From positions 1 through 64,000 of the forward strand of contig JASWJB010000188.1 of the NCBI GenBank assembly GCA_032433595.1: a stretch of 64,000 nt of DNA, read 5' to 3'. Shown here in pieces: positions 45,111 through 56,372 of this stretch. A program made the position numbers and the translations under genes. The DNA is from Conoideocrella luteorostrata (taxonomy: Eukaryota; Ascomycota; Sordariomycetes; Hypocreales; Clavicipitaceae). The notes under the pieces are model-generated. The model was not told the origin of the DNA and did not search any database. It saw only the letters and a list, made by a program, of their open reading frames with translations. Positions within the stretch are counted from its first letter, which is position 1. Each line of letters begins with the position of its first letter.

Positions 45111-47354
45111 GATGCACCTGTCGCTCCTTCATCGGATGCATTGGATCAACCGAATGCAGACCCTGGACACCTGGACACCACTCAGTGGCTTTCTGCATAT
45201 CTCCTCCGTGTCAGTTCTGCGTGTCCGTTTCTCCTCACGCGACGGACCGTCGTAAATTCATACAATAAAACTGTAATAGATGTCATCGACGTCGTACTCC
45301 TGCTTATCCCTCCAAACTCCACCCGCCCATGGCTGCTAAGAGCTCCGTACATACCGCCCTCAATCCATCTACGCAGTAACCAGCTAGCTACTCCGGACTC
45401 TGTACGGAGTAAATTATTTGCGGATTTAAACAAGTGTCCGAGATGACAGCCACGGCGACGGCTAAGGGCGCCCAAGTCCGTGGGATGGATACCACTGATT
45501 TGAAATCGACCATCGCTATTCGCCTCCTCGCGCTTCAACGTCCGCTAGCTGATGTCTTGCCGTGTGGCTGATAAGCCCAAAGCTACGGAGTTGAACGACG
45601 TCCATACGCCTTGGCCATTGACAGCGCTGTCTCTCAGTGTTACGTTATTAAGCGCCGAATATCGCTGCAATCTTTTCCCGGGTGGGTCGGGCCCCGAGCC
45701 GGACTTTACGGGCTCCTCGAGAGAAGATGGTGCCATGTTTCCACGCAGGTTGTCTTGGTCCCGGGAGGTTGGGAGGTTGGGATGGCTTGGCTGGAGTTCC
45801 TTCAACGCGCGCGCATCCATCCCACACTTGGTGCGATGTAGGGACGTAAAACGCCGTTGATTGCTCAATAAGGGAAAACGACGGTGGCTCCGACATTGGC
45901 ATTATGGTTATGCCAAGAAATGACCCTATTTTTATCAAGATCAGTCAAGGCGCCAGTTTGACAGATGGCCTGCAAGCTTTATCTCATTGGCAGTCAGATG
46001 GCCGGCGGCTAGTGCCACACAATTGGAAGCAGCGGGAAAGTCATATTGCATAAATAAATTGTTTGGCGTGGGCCATTTTAACGTGATGTCCCTTCTCCTT
46101 CCATTTCCATTCATACTGTCGGAGCTACAACAGAAACGGGAACTTGCCATCAACCGGCCTGCCGTCCTCGAGGAATGAATGGTAACCCTCAGGTATGACG
46201 CAGACGTACAACCCACTGGCGTCTCTCCTTGCATCCCATCTCTACGTATTCGGCAGTCCTCCTCCAGGTAAGGTAGCCACAGGTGTGCGAGCCGAGACAT
46301 GCTAATCTTCTCCGGCGAATACAGCTTTACGTCCATGACAGCATTTACCGTGTGGAGGGCCTTGATTGAACCCATCCCTCAACCCCCGAAGACTAACACA
46401 CACCGTGGTGGATTACATTACAAGGGAGGAGCGGATAAGTGGTGTGAAACTCCAACCGCGTCGTAAATTGCGGACGATGCACCTAGCCGCCGTTGTTGTC
46501 ATCAATGTCGTCCATAGCATGTGCTCGACAAGACACCACACAGACACGGCGGTGCAGCCAATCCTCGTGACACCAGGGCACGAAAGTGTCAAGGGGGTCT
46601 TGGGGTAGTCTTTGTCGTTCTTCTCCGACTTACGTTTGTGGAACGTTCTCTATGCACTCGGGGTATCCGTAGGTGGATCGTCTTCGTCCTTGGATCGGAC
46701 AGCTCCACGATTATGATGCACCGATCGAAATTTCGACGATTGTTGTGCAGTGCAGCCGGTGCTGGTCCCCTTGATCCTGTCAATTGCTCTCTGTCCATCT
46801 ATTGGACATCATTTATGGAATGCAGGGCGGAGCGGATCGAATCATGACCTGGCTTTAAAACTCACGACCCTGTTAAGTAGCGACTGTGTTGAGCCTGATC
46901 GATTATGAGTTTCGGAGAGCTTCCGCTCTCAGTATCGATCAGAGAGATATCCACCTCTAATTGACGACTAACGGAATGCAGTAATGGAATGTCTGCCGCC
47001 GGGTGAAAACATAGCCGCAGACTGAGCCACCAGGATCATATGAAATGCCCATCGGAGGCTCGTGTCTCCAACTTGTACGTTTCATCCAGTTTCTCATCTG
47101 TGTTTGGCTACTTACTTTGTGTATGATATTACGTGGTATTGTGCATGTAATACTACCCAATACTACCCAAGGAACGAATACAAAAGCGGCAACATCGGGA
47201 CCAGGCATGCCCAATCGTAACGCCAACAACCCTCTTCAATTTTGCAATATCTCGATATCTATTTGGCAGCGTTGCTCCGAAGGCTGCGGGCTGATGAATG
47301 AACCCATAACTACTCCTTTCCCAAGGCAAGTAGCCGATGAGCAATATCTGTTCA

Positions 47355-47376
47355 CAAAAAAAAAAAAAAAAAAAAA
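47355..47376. repeat. Poly(A) run of about 22
   Basis: An uninterrupted A run in non-coding DNA. It could be a homopolymer expansion or the tail of an old retroposed copy. No target-site duplication was recognised by eye. Confidence 0.85.
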
Positions 47377-49063
47377 GAGAACCTTGACCACCATACGCAT
47401 TTGATCAGACAAGTGTCGGTAAATGCATCGGTCTTCATTGGACACCAACATATTTTTTGACCTGGTAAATGCATCTCAGCACTGCCACACGGATAGGCCA
47501 GCCGAAGTTAATCTACCGTCTTATCAAACCCCGAGCTTGGCAATCTTGAAGGATTCCTTCAATTCAGCTGACACATAGTTAAAACTGTCCAGCCAAAGAA
47601 TGCTACCCCGCGACCAGGTCCTACGGTATTTGCCAACGAAGCAAAGGTTGCGGGCATTTGCAACCCATCGTTGTTACAAGTGCGGGACCACATTGTACTT
47701 CTGACGTTGTTCTTTCGGCTCCGAACACAACGGGGAGTACACCTCAGAATTCGTCTCTGGGCTATTTACTAAACAAAGTTGAGGTCCGATGAATGCTACT
47801 GCAAGTGCTGGGATCTAAGTGTCAATTTGGAGATCAGAGCGCAGAGGACTTAGGTTCGAGACTCTGCTCCACTTGGGGGAATCCCGGTACAAGATCACGA
47901 GAACCAACGAAACCAACGGCCATCGATAAAGGTCGAATGACTTTATTGTTGCCACTGCTACTCCATATCTTGTTTGTCAATGTGGAATCTTGCATATCAA
48001 TTTCTCATGCTACGGGCACAATGGCCGTCAGCATTTGCAAAGTACTTTCACATTAGGGGCCAAAAAGTGTCTACAAAACGCTTTGAGATGGGCCGAGCGG
48101 CTAATTTTGGGACATCCCACCGGGATGAAGCCGGTCGCCGCGTGCCATGCCGGGTACTGGAAATCGGAGAAAACACGACATGTGATGTTTAGATTGCCAT
48201 AATTCGAAAATTTGGTACAGTAAAGGCTGGGAAGGTTGCAGGGCGCACGGTGGCAGCGTTGTCACAGAATCAGCCTGCTGTTGGATCCGGCTATTGGTAA
48301 CCTTAACCGTGTTGGGTTGTTCCTGAGTGTTTACAAACACATCACGTAAGTCGGGGATGTCGTGAATGATGTTGGTTATACGTGGCATTTCACTGCTAAT
48401 TTAACTCGGCCAACTACCGTCCTATCATTAACCGAATTCCCAAACAAGACGACTATAACAACATCAATGTATAACAGAAATTCGCAGGATTGGTTCGCAG
48501 TAAAGTAGGCTTCTCAGGCCATATACGCGAACGACCCATGACAAACTTCTTCGGATGACGCAGAAAGGTAAAATAGAATATGAGGAAGCGTGCCACCCGG
48601 CTGCATTCGCATTGCACTGTATCTAGCACGCGAGCTGAGCTTGATCGAAGCATCACTGGCCATCATCAATGGATAGCAACGGTCATAGCTAAAGGATCTT
48701 TATACCGACAGCCCAATATGTGATGAGAACATGGCCCGGCGCATTGGCTTCTCAACCTCTCCTTGTTTGGTTCGTGAACCACTTAAAGTAGTGCGCGGCG
48801 ATCATAGCGCGGCGCCTGTTCGGGTTGCTCCGGCGGAACTGACGACTGCTTCGCTCCATCGACATTGCTCGCTACATGCCGAATGGAGAAGGTCGGTCGG
48901 TCCAATTGCCCCACGGGAAGAAAATTCTCAAGTTGGTCTTAAGAACATCTGATCCTCCTGTATTAGTGTGCCAAAAGAATCCGAGCTTGGGATTCTTGTT
49001 ATTGTTGTTCGTCCCATAAGAATCGTGCATCAACATCATCATCCGTTAGATAAGGACTATGTT

Positions 49064-49694
49064 TCATTTCAGGGTAATAATCACCTCCAAACAGCTCAAC
49101 TTTCTCACTCTGCTTGCATCCGACTCCCCTCCGTCCTGTAGAACTACATCATCCACGGTCTTGACCGTCCTTGTCCTCAATCGTACATGACAGTCCCCCT
49201 CCTGCTCAAACCAGCTGGCCAGACTGAGCGTCTTTTCAATCGCCTTTCCCGTCCCCATAACCGTCACGGACAGTGGCTGTGCATTTTCACCTGCAGTGTT
49301 GGTGCTACGCTCGAGTGCTTCCACGCGTGAATGGAGAGAAGCATGCTTGGGGGCTGGTCCCGCGGGACGGAGTGACTTGGTGAGTGACTTGCGGACGCGT
49401 CTGACAGCAGAAATGAAGGGGGTCTTGGAAGACATGTAGATGGTAGGGGATTTGGCCGATGCAGGAAGCTGAGGTCTTGTCAGAGGGCGTTTATGGATCT
49501 TGGCGCCTAAATTTGTAATGTGTGTTAGAATGACGCCTTGATTTCATAGCAGTTGTACAATCAATCATAAAAAATAAATAAATAAATAAACAACATGTGA
49601 TGAAGCAAGTACCTTCTGGAATTTGCGGCAGTTTGTCGTTTGGCTGATCATGACGATGGTGTTGCTCGTCTGTGGGTGACTGAGTTTTGGCCAT
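49064..49694 (-). CDS. POP7: RNase P/MRP subunit Pop7 (Rpp20 family)
   Basis: Exons 49694-49613 and 49506-49064 encode 174 residues. The start MAKTQSPTDEQHHRHDQ is chosen over an in-frame upstream extension, because that extension is a translated CCTGCC repeat. The splice gives QIPEGAKIHKRPLTRPQLPA, and then comes the core: YMSSKTPFISAVRRVRKSL, VTVMGTGKAIEKTLSLASWF, VRLRTRTVKTVDDVV and a final KLSCLEVIITLK strand. This is the Alba-like fold of Pop7/Rpp20. With Pop6 it binds the P3 domain of RNase P and RNase MRP RNA in the nucleus and nucleolus. Length and motif order suit the fungal family. Intron donor GTACTT is slightly weak, and the acceptor TTTAG is good. An (AAAT)n tract sits in the intron. 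Confidence 0.85.
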
Positions 49695-50435
49695 GGCTGC
49701 GGGAGGTTGCAGGGCCGGGCAGGGCAAGGCCGGGCAGGGGAGTGCAGAGCAGCACAATTCGGGGGAGAGGGGTAGTAGATGCGCTGGAGCAGAGTGACTG
49801 CATGTGCGATGTATGGGTCATGTCCTGATAGGGACTGTTTGCATGCTTGATGCTGATGCTTGATGCTGGCTTTGCGACGATGCGACGAAACGGTGCGATG
49901 GAGCTGTATGGAGTGCGAGGGTCTAAAAATGGGTGAAGATAAAAATGGTTCGTACCATGCAGTCAGCTAGATAGTTAGTTAGATGCACTCTACGGAGTAA
50001 CTACTCTACGGGGCACGGAATACGGAGAACAAGCACCAACTAACTAACTAGCTTGCACCTGTAAGACGAAGCGGCGCCAGAGAGGGCCAGCCACTGGCGG
50101 TGCACCCTTCTCCCCCACCCACGACAAACTCACTCGCTATAGCTCGCTATAACTGGATAGTAAGTCCACTAACAAACTAATTAAGCAATACCCCGTCGGT
50201 AATTACTCCAAGTCTATAAGTTAGTTACCCAATCCGCGACGTCACTCATCCAACTCCAACCAAAGGCAGAAACCATCACCAATTCCATCCAGTGCGCACC
50301 CAAGTCTGACGATGGCCGCACCCCGTCGCGCTGTTCGCTAAACCACAGCTCCGGCTTCCACTTCAGCTTCCACCACTTCCGCGTCTTCTCTTCTCCAAAC
50401 CAACCCTCCATCCCCAATCCTCAATCTTCGCAGCC
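49695..50435. promoter_or_regulatory. Divergent promoter region POP7 / RAV2
   Basis: About 740 bp. It holds GGGCAGG-type repeats next to POP7, one exact TACGGAGTA at 49991-49999, a variant TACGGAGAA near 50021, and several TTAGTTAG/CTAACTAA stretches. No coding feature is supported. Confidence 0.5.
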
Positions 50436-51597
50436 ATGTCGCTCGCCGTCTGGCCGCCCATCTCCCCGGAAGACCTCAAAGTCAAAGCCGCCGAATCTCT
50501 CGTACGAATAAAACACTACCCGCTCCCAACACACATAGAGAAAAACCGTCTTGCTTATCAACGCCTCCCCTCCAGGAGCGCGAACTAGAATGGATCGTCC
50601 AAGAGACCATGTCCCTCTGCTACGACCTGAAGCACGGCATAGAAGACTGCTATGCGCTCCTCGCGCCCATCGACCCTGGCAGCACGCTCGTCATGAGCAC
50701 GCATCGCAACGAGGCTGTCAAGGGGACGATAACCCGTGTGGGCACACGGATTGTCAAAGGCGTACGTCTCGTTTAAAAAAAAAAAAAATTGAAAAATGAA
50801 AAAAAAAAAAAAGATGAAAAAATTAACCACTCCAGTGTGCTGAAATGCTAATATGCCAATGGTTTTTTTGTTTCTAGACCCTCAACTTACAGTTTCGAAC
50901 TCTTCCCCCACAACAAATCATCATCTCGCCCACCGAACCAATACACTTACCCGCCCTCGACGCCCTCCACATCCACCTCACCCAAGCCATTGACCTCCTC
51001 GGCCTCACCATATCCTCATCGCCTCCCACAGCCCCGGCCCTCGCCTCAGCCCTGACCGTGCTTGCTGAATCGCTCGCCGAATCAGCCGCCCTCTTGAAAG
51101 GCCCTTCGCCAAGCAAGGCCGATTCCGATCCAGCATGGCAAACTGCCTCCTGTCCCAGACACCATTTCAGCCCCCCCATACCAGGCAATATGAGCTTTTA
51201 CATGACACTCCAGGAGAGTAGCATAGTGCTATGGTTGCGAGCCCTGGAGCCGGCCGGCGTGCCCGTCAATTTCGGCTTGAAGCTGGGGCTTGCGATTGGG
51301 ACGGTTCGAAGGTTGGAACATGACGAGATGGACGTGGTGTTTCGGTATAATCCGGATGGTGACGGTGGGTGTGAGCCGAAGAGGGGAGGAGGGGGAGGGG
51401 GCGCAGCCACTGGAGAACCACCGATGAGTGGGAAGAAACAGCAGACAGAAGACGTGTATGTGAGGGAAAAGGTGCGGATTGAGAGTGCTGATCCAAGTTT
51501 GATATCACTGCATTCGAAACTGGGATATCTGAGCCATATGTTGGGTCAAGCGAGGCATAACCTGGCTGCGGTCATGGGGTTGGATTTGGAGAGTTAA
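50436..51597 (+). CDS. RAVE complex subunit 2 / Rogdi homologue
   Basis: Exons 50436-50501, 50576-50761 and 50878-51597 encode 323 residues. The protein opens MSLAVWPPISPEDLKVKAAE; then ERELEWIVQETMSLCYDLKH, GIEDCYALLAPIDPGSTLVM and THRNEAVKGTITRVGTRIVKG lead into a beta-rich middle (TLNLQFRTLPPQ). The C-terminal helices are DPSLISLHSKLGYLSHMLGQ and ARHNLAAVMGLDLES. This arrangement matches the Rav2/Rogdi family. In yeast, Rav2 is part of RAVE, which reassembles the V1 and Vo halves of the vacuolar ATPase after glucose returns. A glycine-rich low-complexity insert (RGGGGGGAATGE) lies near residue 245. Donors GTACGA and GTACGT and acceptors CCAG and CTAG are clear. Confidence 0.87.
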
Positions 51598-51944
51598 GCA
51601 TTTGGCATTTGATGTTTGCGCTTGCATTGAATACCCATGGAGTTGGATATGGATAGCCTTGGGGAATACGAGATCACCATATTACCTAGTTGTGACAGAA
51701 TTATACATTTCTCAGCGTGTTGCTGTGTCAGCTTTCAATGCTTCAATACATTTTCTACTACAATAGTTCCAATACTGATGATACATGCGTGTGTCCCTGA
51801 CGCCTTTGACAAATGAAAATGACTATGCTTCTGCGACGTCATGATATTGCTACGTCTCACGCTCCCAACAAATAAACCCTCTCAACATTGGTCATCTGAT
51901 CTCCCAGAGCAGTTTGAAGACATGTTCGCCGATGCCTGAATGTC
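51598..51944. other. Convergent intergenic region RAV2 / NIPSNAP
   Basis: About 350 bp between two 3' ends. It should contain both 3' UTRs and nothing else was seen. Confidence 0.55.
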
Positions 51945-53069
51945 TTATGCAGTGGGTGACCACGGCATGGGAAGCAGGATACGAGACTTCATGCTTTGGA
52001 TAAGAGGAACAGTCTTGTGAACCGTATCACTCCACCCCTCGACTGACCAACTCTTTTCTCGGCGTTCTCGTCGCTCCTCCAGATTGGCAAACTGCCACAG
52101 ATGATGAACAGTGTTCAGCTCGCCAATTTGGACAAACCATGCGCCAACACCTTCCATAACTTCGCGTCTGGCCTTGAGACCGCGCCGCCAGTGCGTCTCC
52201 CACTCTAACAAGTTTCCGGGGTGGAGCGTGTATGAACGAAGCTCAAACAGACCTCCCAGCTGCCGGGGAGGAGTCGTAGGCCAGAAGGAAAACTCCTGCA
52301 TGAGCGAGATCTTCTTGGAGTTAATCAACGTCTTAAGCTTATTATCGAAATCGGCGAACTTGGGGTGATGACTGATGGAGTGTCGGGACTCGTGGTATCC
52401 CTCGTACTTTTGGTACTCCCAAATATGCACTGTGATTGCAAGATTAGTTCCTGCGGACTTTCACCTCTCGCGCAGTTGGATCTTAGTGAGGGGCTTACCA
52501 AAGGTATCACAGTCGCCTACCTCAGTCCGCCAACTGCCTACAAGATGTACCTTGTTCTCAGGAGTATTGGCCATCTGCGGGTAAAAGTGGCCGACAAGCT
52601 CCATATACTCATCTACCTTCTCGGGCTTCACCTCGTGGAAGACAATGGAGTGCACATATTTGCCACGAGCCAGCACCTGGCTGAAGCTGGCTTGGATCTG
52701 TGCCTCCATCTCCCTGCCTTCCTTGGTACCGTAAATGAGATTAGACAGAGGACCCGACTTACGGCCAGATTCCTGCTTGTTTGCTTCGGCGGTAGTTCCT
52801 GCATCAGGTTTGGATGAGTCTTGGTCTGACCTCTCGGCTGTAGAGGGATTGGCAGACAACGCACGTGCTCCATGTTCTCTCTGTGCCTCCACCAGTCTCT
52901 CTCGAAATTCATGCTGCTTCCTATTGAACGAGTCGATCTGAGCTCGAGAAGGATTGATGTCTCCCATTGAAGGGGTCTTGGACTGCGTCATAGCCGTGGT
53001 GCTAAGAGCTCGCATGGCCCAGCGCGGGAGCACCGCGACGGTATGGCGAGGAAGACTTCGTGACAACAT
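51945..53069 (-). CDS. NIPSNAP family mitochondrial protein
   Basis: Exons 53069-52499 and 52429-51945 encode 351 residues. The start MLSRSLPRHTVAVLPRWAMR is a typical mitochondrial presequence; the frame upstream reaches only a TTG. Two NIPSNAP (dimeric alpha/beta barrel) modules follow. The first is YVHSIVFHEVKPEKVDEYME, HLVGSWRTEVGDCDTF and VHIWEYQKYEGYHESRHSIS. The second is GLFELRSYTLHPGNLLEWET, WFVQIGELNTVHHLWQFANL and ILLPMPWSPTA. In animals NIPSNAP1/2 are matrix proteins that mark damaged mitochondria for autophagy; the fungal role is not established. The intron (52430-52498, donor GTAAGC, acceptor CACAG) joins DTFG/V across the first module, restoring the family sequence. Confidence 0.9.
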
Positions 53070-54017
53070 GGTGAGAAGGTCTTTGGGAGGGCAAAAGAGG
53101 TCCAAGAAGGTCCACAAGTTTCAAGTGGTAGATCACCGCCGAAGCTCGACTAGGTCGGTTTCAAGAGAGCAACAACAGAAAGACGATGATGCCTCAACAG
53201 AGCCCACTGGTCGAACTCCCCAACAGGAAGAGAGTAGGGGTCGGAAGAGGGAGCTCGATGAGAGGTGGTGGTGGCAGCAGCAGCGGTGTGATGTATTCGT
53301 AGATTGGGCACAGGGAGGCAAGAAGCAGCAAACTGGTTTCCTGGGAGAGCGGTGGTAATTGGCGGCACAAGGACGGCACAGGAGCAGGAAGGGTGTTCGA
53401 CGTCTATGCGTAGGCGACTTCCTGTGTCTGGAGCTATTGAATTGGAGGGCAGCCTCGACCGTCGATTGGATGTGCGGCACAGGCACGTCGCAGCCAAGTT
53501 GCTCACCCCGCACTTTGTAGATTGGGGTTACTAAAGAATGTGTCTTGATTAGACCGGGGGCGGTCGTGTGTTACTATAGCTGAATGATGATTGATTGAGC
53601 GGTTATCGTGCGGTATTGAGGAGGTGGTAACTTTTTGCACGTATCTCAGTAGGGGGGTAACGGGCTACCAGCAGCTGTGCCTTCTCTGAGTGTACGGGGA
53701 CGCAAGCAACATCCGTCCGCAGGCGAGCACTGGCCAGACAGCTCCAAGCTCATGATGTCACCTGGGATTACAGAGCGAAATCACGTGATTTAACTTCCAG
53801 ATGTCTTCGGGAGATAGATTCTCCGAATCCCTCAACCGCTCGTCTGGGGAATGGCCTTTCTGCCTGAGGCTCCACTTCAATCGGCTCAAACCGCGGATGA
53901 GAGCTCTGCTTGCATTGGCTGTCGAAAAAGGCTCGTTTTGAAGACTTCATCACGAGTAATCTCTCCACCACATCAATCCACGCTGAACCCTCGAGATATC
54001 CACGAATACCGCCCATC
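53070..54017. promoter_or_regulatory. Divergent promoter region NIPSNAP / ATP18
   Basis: About 950 bp between two mitochondrial-protein genes. CAG/CAC-rich low-complexity sequence near 53160-53300 gives long but meaningless open frames of Ser, Cys and His runs. It is probably the NIPSNAP 5' leader. No gene is supported. Confidence 0.5.
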
Positions 54018-54460
54018 ATGTCTTGGCTCGGTGTCACTCCCTTCAAGAAGTTCCCGGCTCCTTTCCGTACGTCAATCCCGACGGCTCAATGGCCCATCCT
54101 CCCCATGACCGTCGTATGACCATGCGAATCTCCTTAATGCTAACTAATACCCAACAGTGAAGCCTATGTGGCCCTTTTTCGCCGCCGGTATGTAACTAGC
54201 ACAGCCAACAAACGATTCCACATCGGCTGGATGCTCGAGGATGCGATTCCACGCGCTTGGGACGGTTCATTAACTTTGAGCAGGTTTGGTCATTGCGTAC
54301 GGCGTCAACTCTGCCCAGAACGCCATGATGGCTTGTATGCATTCTCCCCCTCTTGCGTCTTGACTGACCGAAACGAGCACACTGGATACTAATAAGGATT
54401 GCAGCCGATGAGTGGAAGAACGATCCTCGCAACCCCAAGGCCAAGACTGGAGGCCATTAA
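54018..54460 (+). CDS. ATP18: ATP synthase subunit j (Atp18)
   Basis: Four exons, 54018-54066, 54158-54187 (30 nt), 54284-54334 (51 nt) and 54405-54460, encode 61 residues. The protein begins MSWLGVTPFKKFPAPFLKPM, continues WPFFAAGLVIAYGVNSAQNA as the single membrane segment, and ends MMASDEWKNDPRNPKAKTGGH. This is the signature layout of fungal Atp18. The subunit is a small inner-membrane component of the peripheral stalk/dimer region of F1Fo ATP synthase. All three introns have standard donors (GTACGT, GTATGT, GTATGC) and acceptors (ACAG, GCAG, GCAG), and all joins are in frame at phase 1. Because the exons are so short, no open reading frame covers the gene. Confidence 0.92.
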
Positions 54461-55230
54461 TAGTTGTTCTTGGTTGTGGAATAGGTTAGAATGGACGGGC
54501 AACGTCAACGAAGCATGGTCCGGTCTCTTTCAGCGAAAAAAACTACGCCGGACAGTTCAATCTAGGGTGGTATTGTATCATAGACTCGCATCCGAGGGTT
54601 TAATAGACCTTGTGCATCAAACTTGGCGATTCCGAATGGACAGCGGTGGCTAGTGGTGTTGTGGTGACATACTCATCGAGGAGGATAGTTCCGCCAAGCT
54701 GCTAAAATATCAATGCCTTTCTTTTGTGACAGAAATTCGTGACTAGTCAAAACGTGATCATCAATTACAACAGGGCCGCCAATTGCTGTAGGCAACCAGA
54801 TGCGGCGCAAATAACACCGTATGTCTGCCAGTGTTATCACCTTAGGCGGCGGAATGACCGTCGATCCTGACTGCATGCACTTTAGAAATCTGAATTTTTA
54901 CTCTACGGACATGTAGCCGCGATCCGAATTGAGAAGAGAACCACGAGAAAATCTCGAATACCGCAAGTGCGGCGTTGTTCACAACCTCACCGGCTGACGA
55001 ATCACCCTAACCTTCGGGTCTTATCGCGAAATGCTATATCCACTTCCACCCAGTGCAAACCTTACTCCAACAAACCAAGTTCAATATCCAATCCTCCGTG
55101 TTGGCCTCACATACCTCACTGACTCACAACATCTCCGTAAATGCACATTCTCATACGACCAACCATACAGCCTAGACCATATTTTCTCACCAAGCACTCA
55201 TTCGTCCCCCGTACCGCTAAGTTTCGCACA
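54461..55230. other. Intergenic, ATP18 3' flank and FSH promoter
   Basis: About 770 bp between two plus-strand genes. No coding feature is supported. An in-frame ATG at 55141 may extend the next gene. Confidence 0.5.
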
Positions 55231-56137
55231 ATGACCGTCTCAACCACACCCACACCCACCGCCTCCCAACCATCTAAACAGAGCGACGGGAAAACAGATG
55301 TCAAAATATTGATGCTACACGGTATGTTTACTAATCTAAGACCCCCAATGCCCGCCTGAGCAACCCAAATCTACCAATTCACCCAAACAGCCCTTTCCAA
55401 CAACTCACATAAGACTAAAAACAGGGTTCACACAATCCGGTTCCATTTTCAGAGCCAAAACCCGCGCTCTAGAAAAGCTCCTCACAAAAGTTCTCTCCTC
55501 CATCTCACTCACGCCCCAGCTCATCTATCCAACCGGCCCTAATCGCCTCCTGCCACAAGACATCCCGGGGTACTCACCCTCCAAGAACGGCGATGACGAT
55601 GACTGGCAGCCTGATACATGGGCATGGTGGCGCAGAGATGACAACTCAGGAGAGTATCTGTATCTAGAAAAGGGCATGGCTACCATTGCGCAAACTATTC
55701 GCGAGGTAGGCGGCATTGATGGCGTATGTGGCTTCAGTCAGGGAGGAGCAGCAACGGGCATCATTGCCGCGGCGCTGGAACCGCAGCGAGAAGTTCCGGA
55801 TGGGAAGGCAGGAGAATGGGTGCGCGAATTGCGGGAGGCGAACGAAGGGAAGGCATTGAAGTTCGCAGTGTCGTATTCGGGTTTCTGGGCCAGACCACAA
55901 TCTTTAAAGTTCTTGTATGAACCTAACATCAAGACGCCGATGATGCATTACTTGGGGAGTTTGGATACGGTGGTGGATGAGGATAGAAGCCAAGGATTGA
56001 TCGATAGGTGTGAGCATGCAACAACGGTGGTGCATCCTGGCGGACACCATGTTCCCGTGTCAAGGGAGTGGGTGATGCCCCTTGCCGGGTTTATCAAGGA
56101 CCATGCTCAGGAATCGGTGCCAAAGGCTGGGCTGTGA
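55231..56137 (+). CDS. Serine hydrolase FSH family (Fsh1-like)
   Basis: Exons 55231-55321 and 55425-56137 encode 267 residues. After a Thr/Pro/Ser-rich start come KILMLHG|FTQSGSIFRAK, the oxyanion-side loop, and nucleophile elbow CGFSQGGAA with Ser135. The acid is in GSLDTVV (Asp211) and the catalytic His in GGHHVP (His238), so the triad is complete. The family is the FSH1/FSH2/FSH3 group of small alpha/beta hydrolases, related to the polyketide-releasing thioesterase LovG; no secondary-metabolite genes are nearby. The substrate is unknown. The start at 55231 has the better context (CACAATG). An ATG at 55141, in frame with no stop between, would add 30 Arg/Pro/Lys-containing residues that could act as a mitochondrial presequence. 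Confidence 0.9.
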
Positions 56138-56372
56138 CAAAGAAATTTCATTAAAGCCTCATTGGCAGATAGACCCATATATAAGGAACGATGAACTTAG
56201 ATCCAGGCGCCGGCATCGAAATGTCACATTACATATCCTCTGTGTACGAGGACTGTCTAATTTTGTACAACCCTCCCGCCAGACTCTGTAGTCGTGACGA
56301 CTGATGGCGCCACTTGCCAAGCTTCATAAGTCTACCATCTACAGCTCCAAACTCCTTGAGTAGGATCCTCGT

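Larger units (their letters stand above)
43764..49063. other. 5.3-kb gene-poor region with several TACGGAGTA elements
   Basis: No supported gene. Exact TACGGAGTA copies lie at 44515-44523, 44989-44997 and 45403-45411, with near copies at 44642-44660 and 45583-45591. Also present are a (GAGT)n repeat at 44109-44138, GGACA/GACCAG minirepeats near 44388-44430, a 12-bp repeat near 45063-45110, and a poly(A) run at 47355-47376. Open frames of up to 185 codons are low in complexity or contain the simple repeats in translation. No tRNA or transposase was recognised. Confidence 0.55.

Noticed and set aside
44507..45446. Overlapping frames of 133-185 codons, one with Ala-Ala-Ser-Pro repeats
   Set aside because: They arise from simple tandem repeats and overlap on both strands; no start context or domain supports a gene.
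47840..47870. TAGGTTCGAGACTCTGC stretch resembling a tRNA T-arm
   Set aside because: No matching acceptor stem, anticodon arm or D-arm could be folded around it by eye.
53133..53513. 126-codon Cys/His/Ser-rich minus-strand frame upstream of NIPSNAP
   Set aside because: Low-complexity translation of CAG/CAC-type repeats in a divergent promoter; no cysteine spacing typical of a folded domain and no signal peptide.
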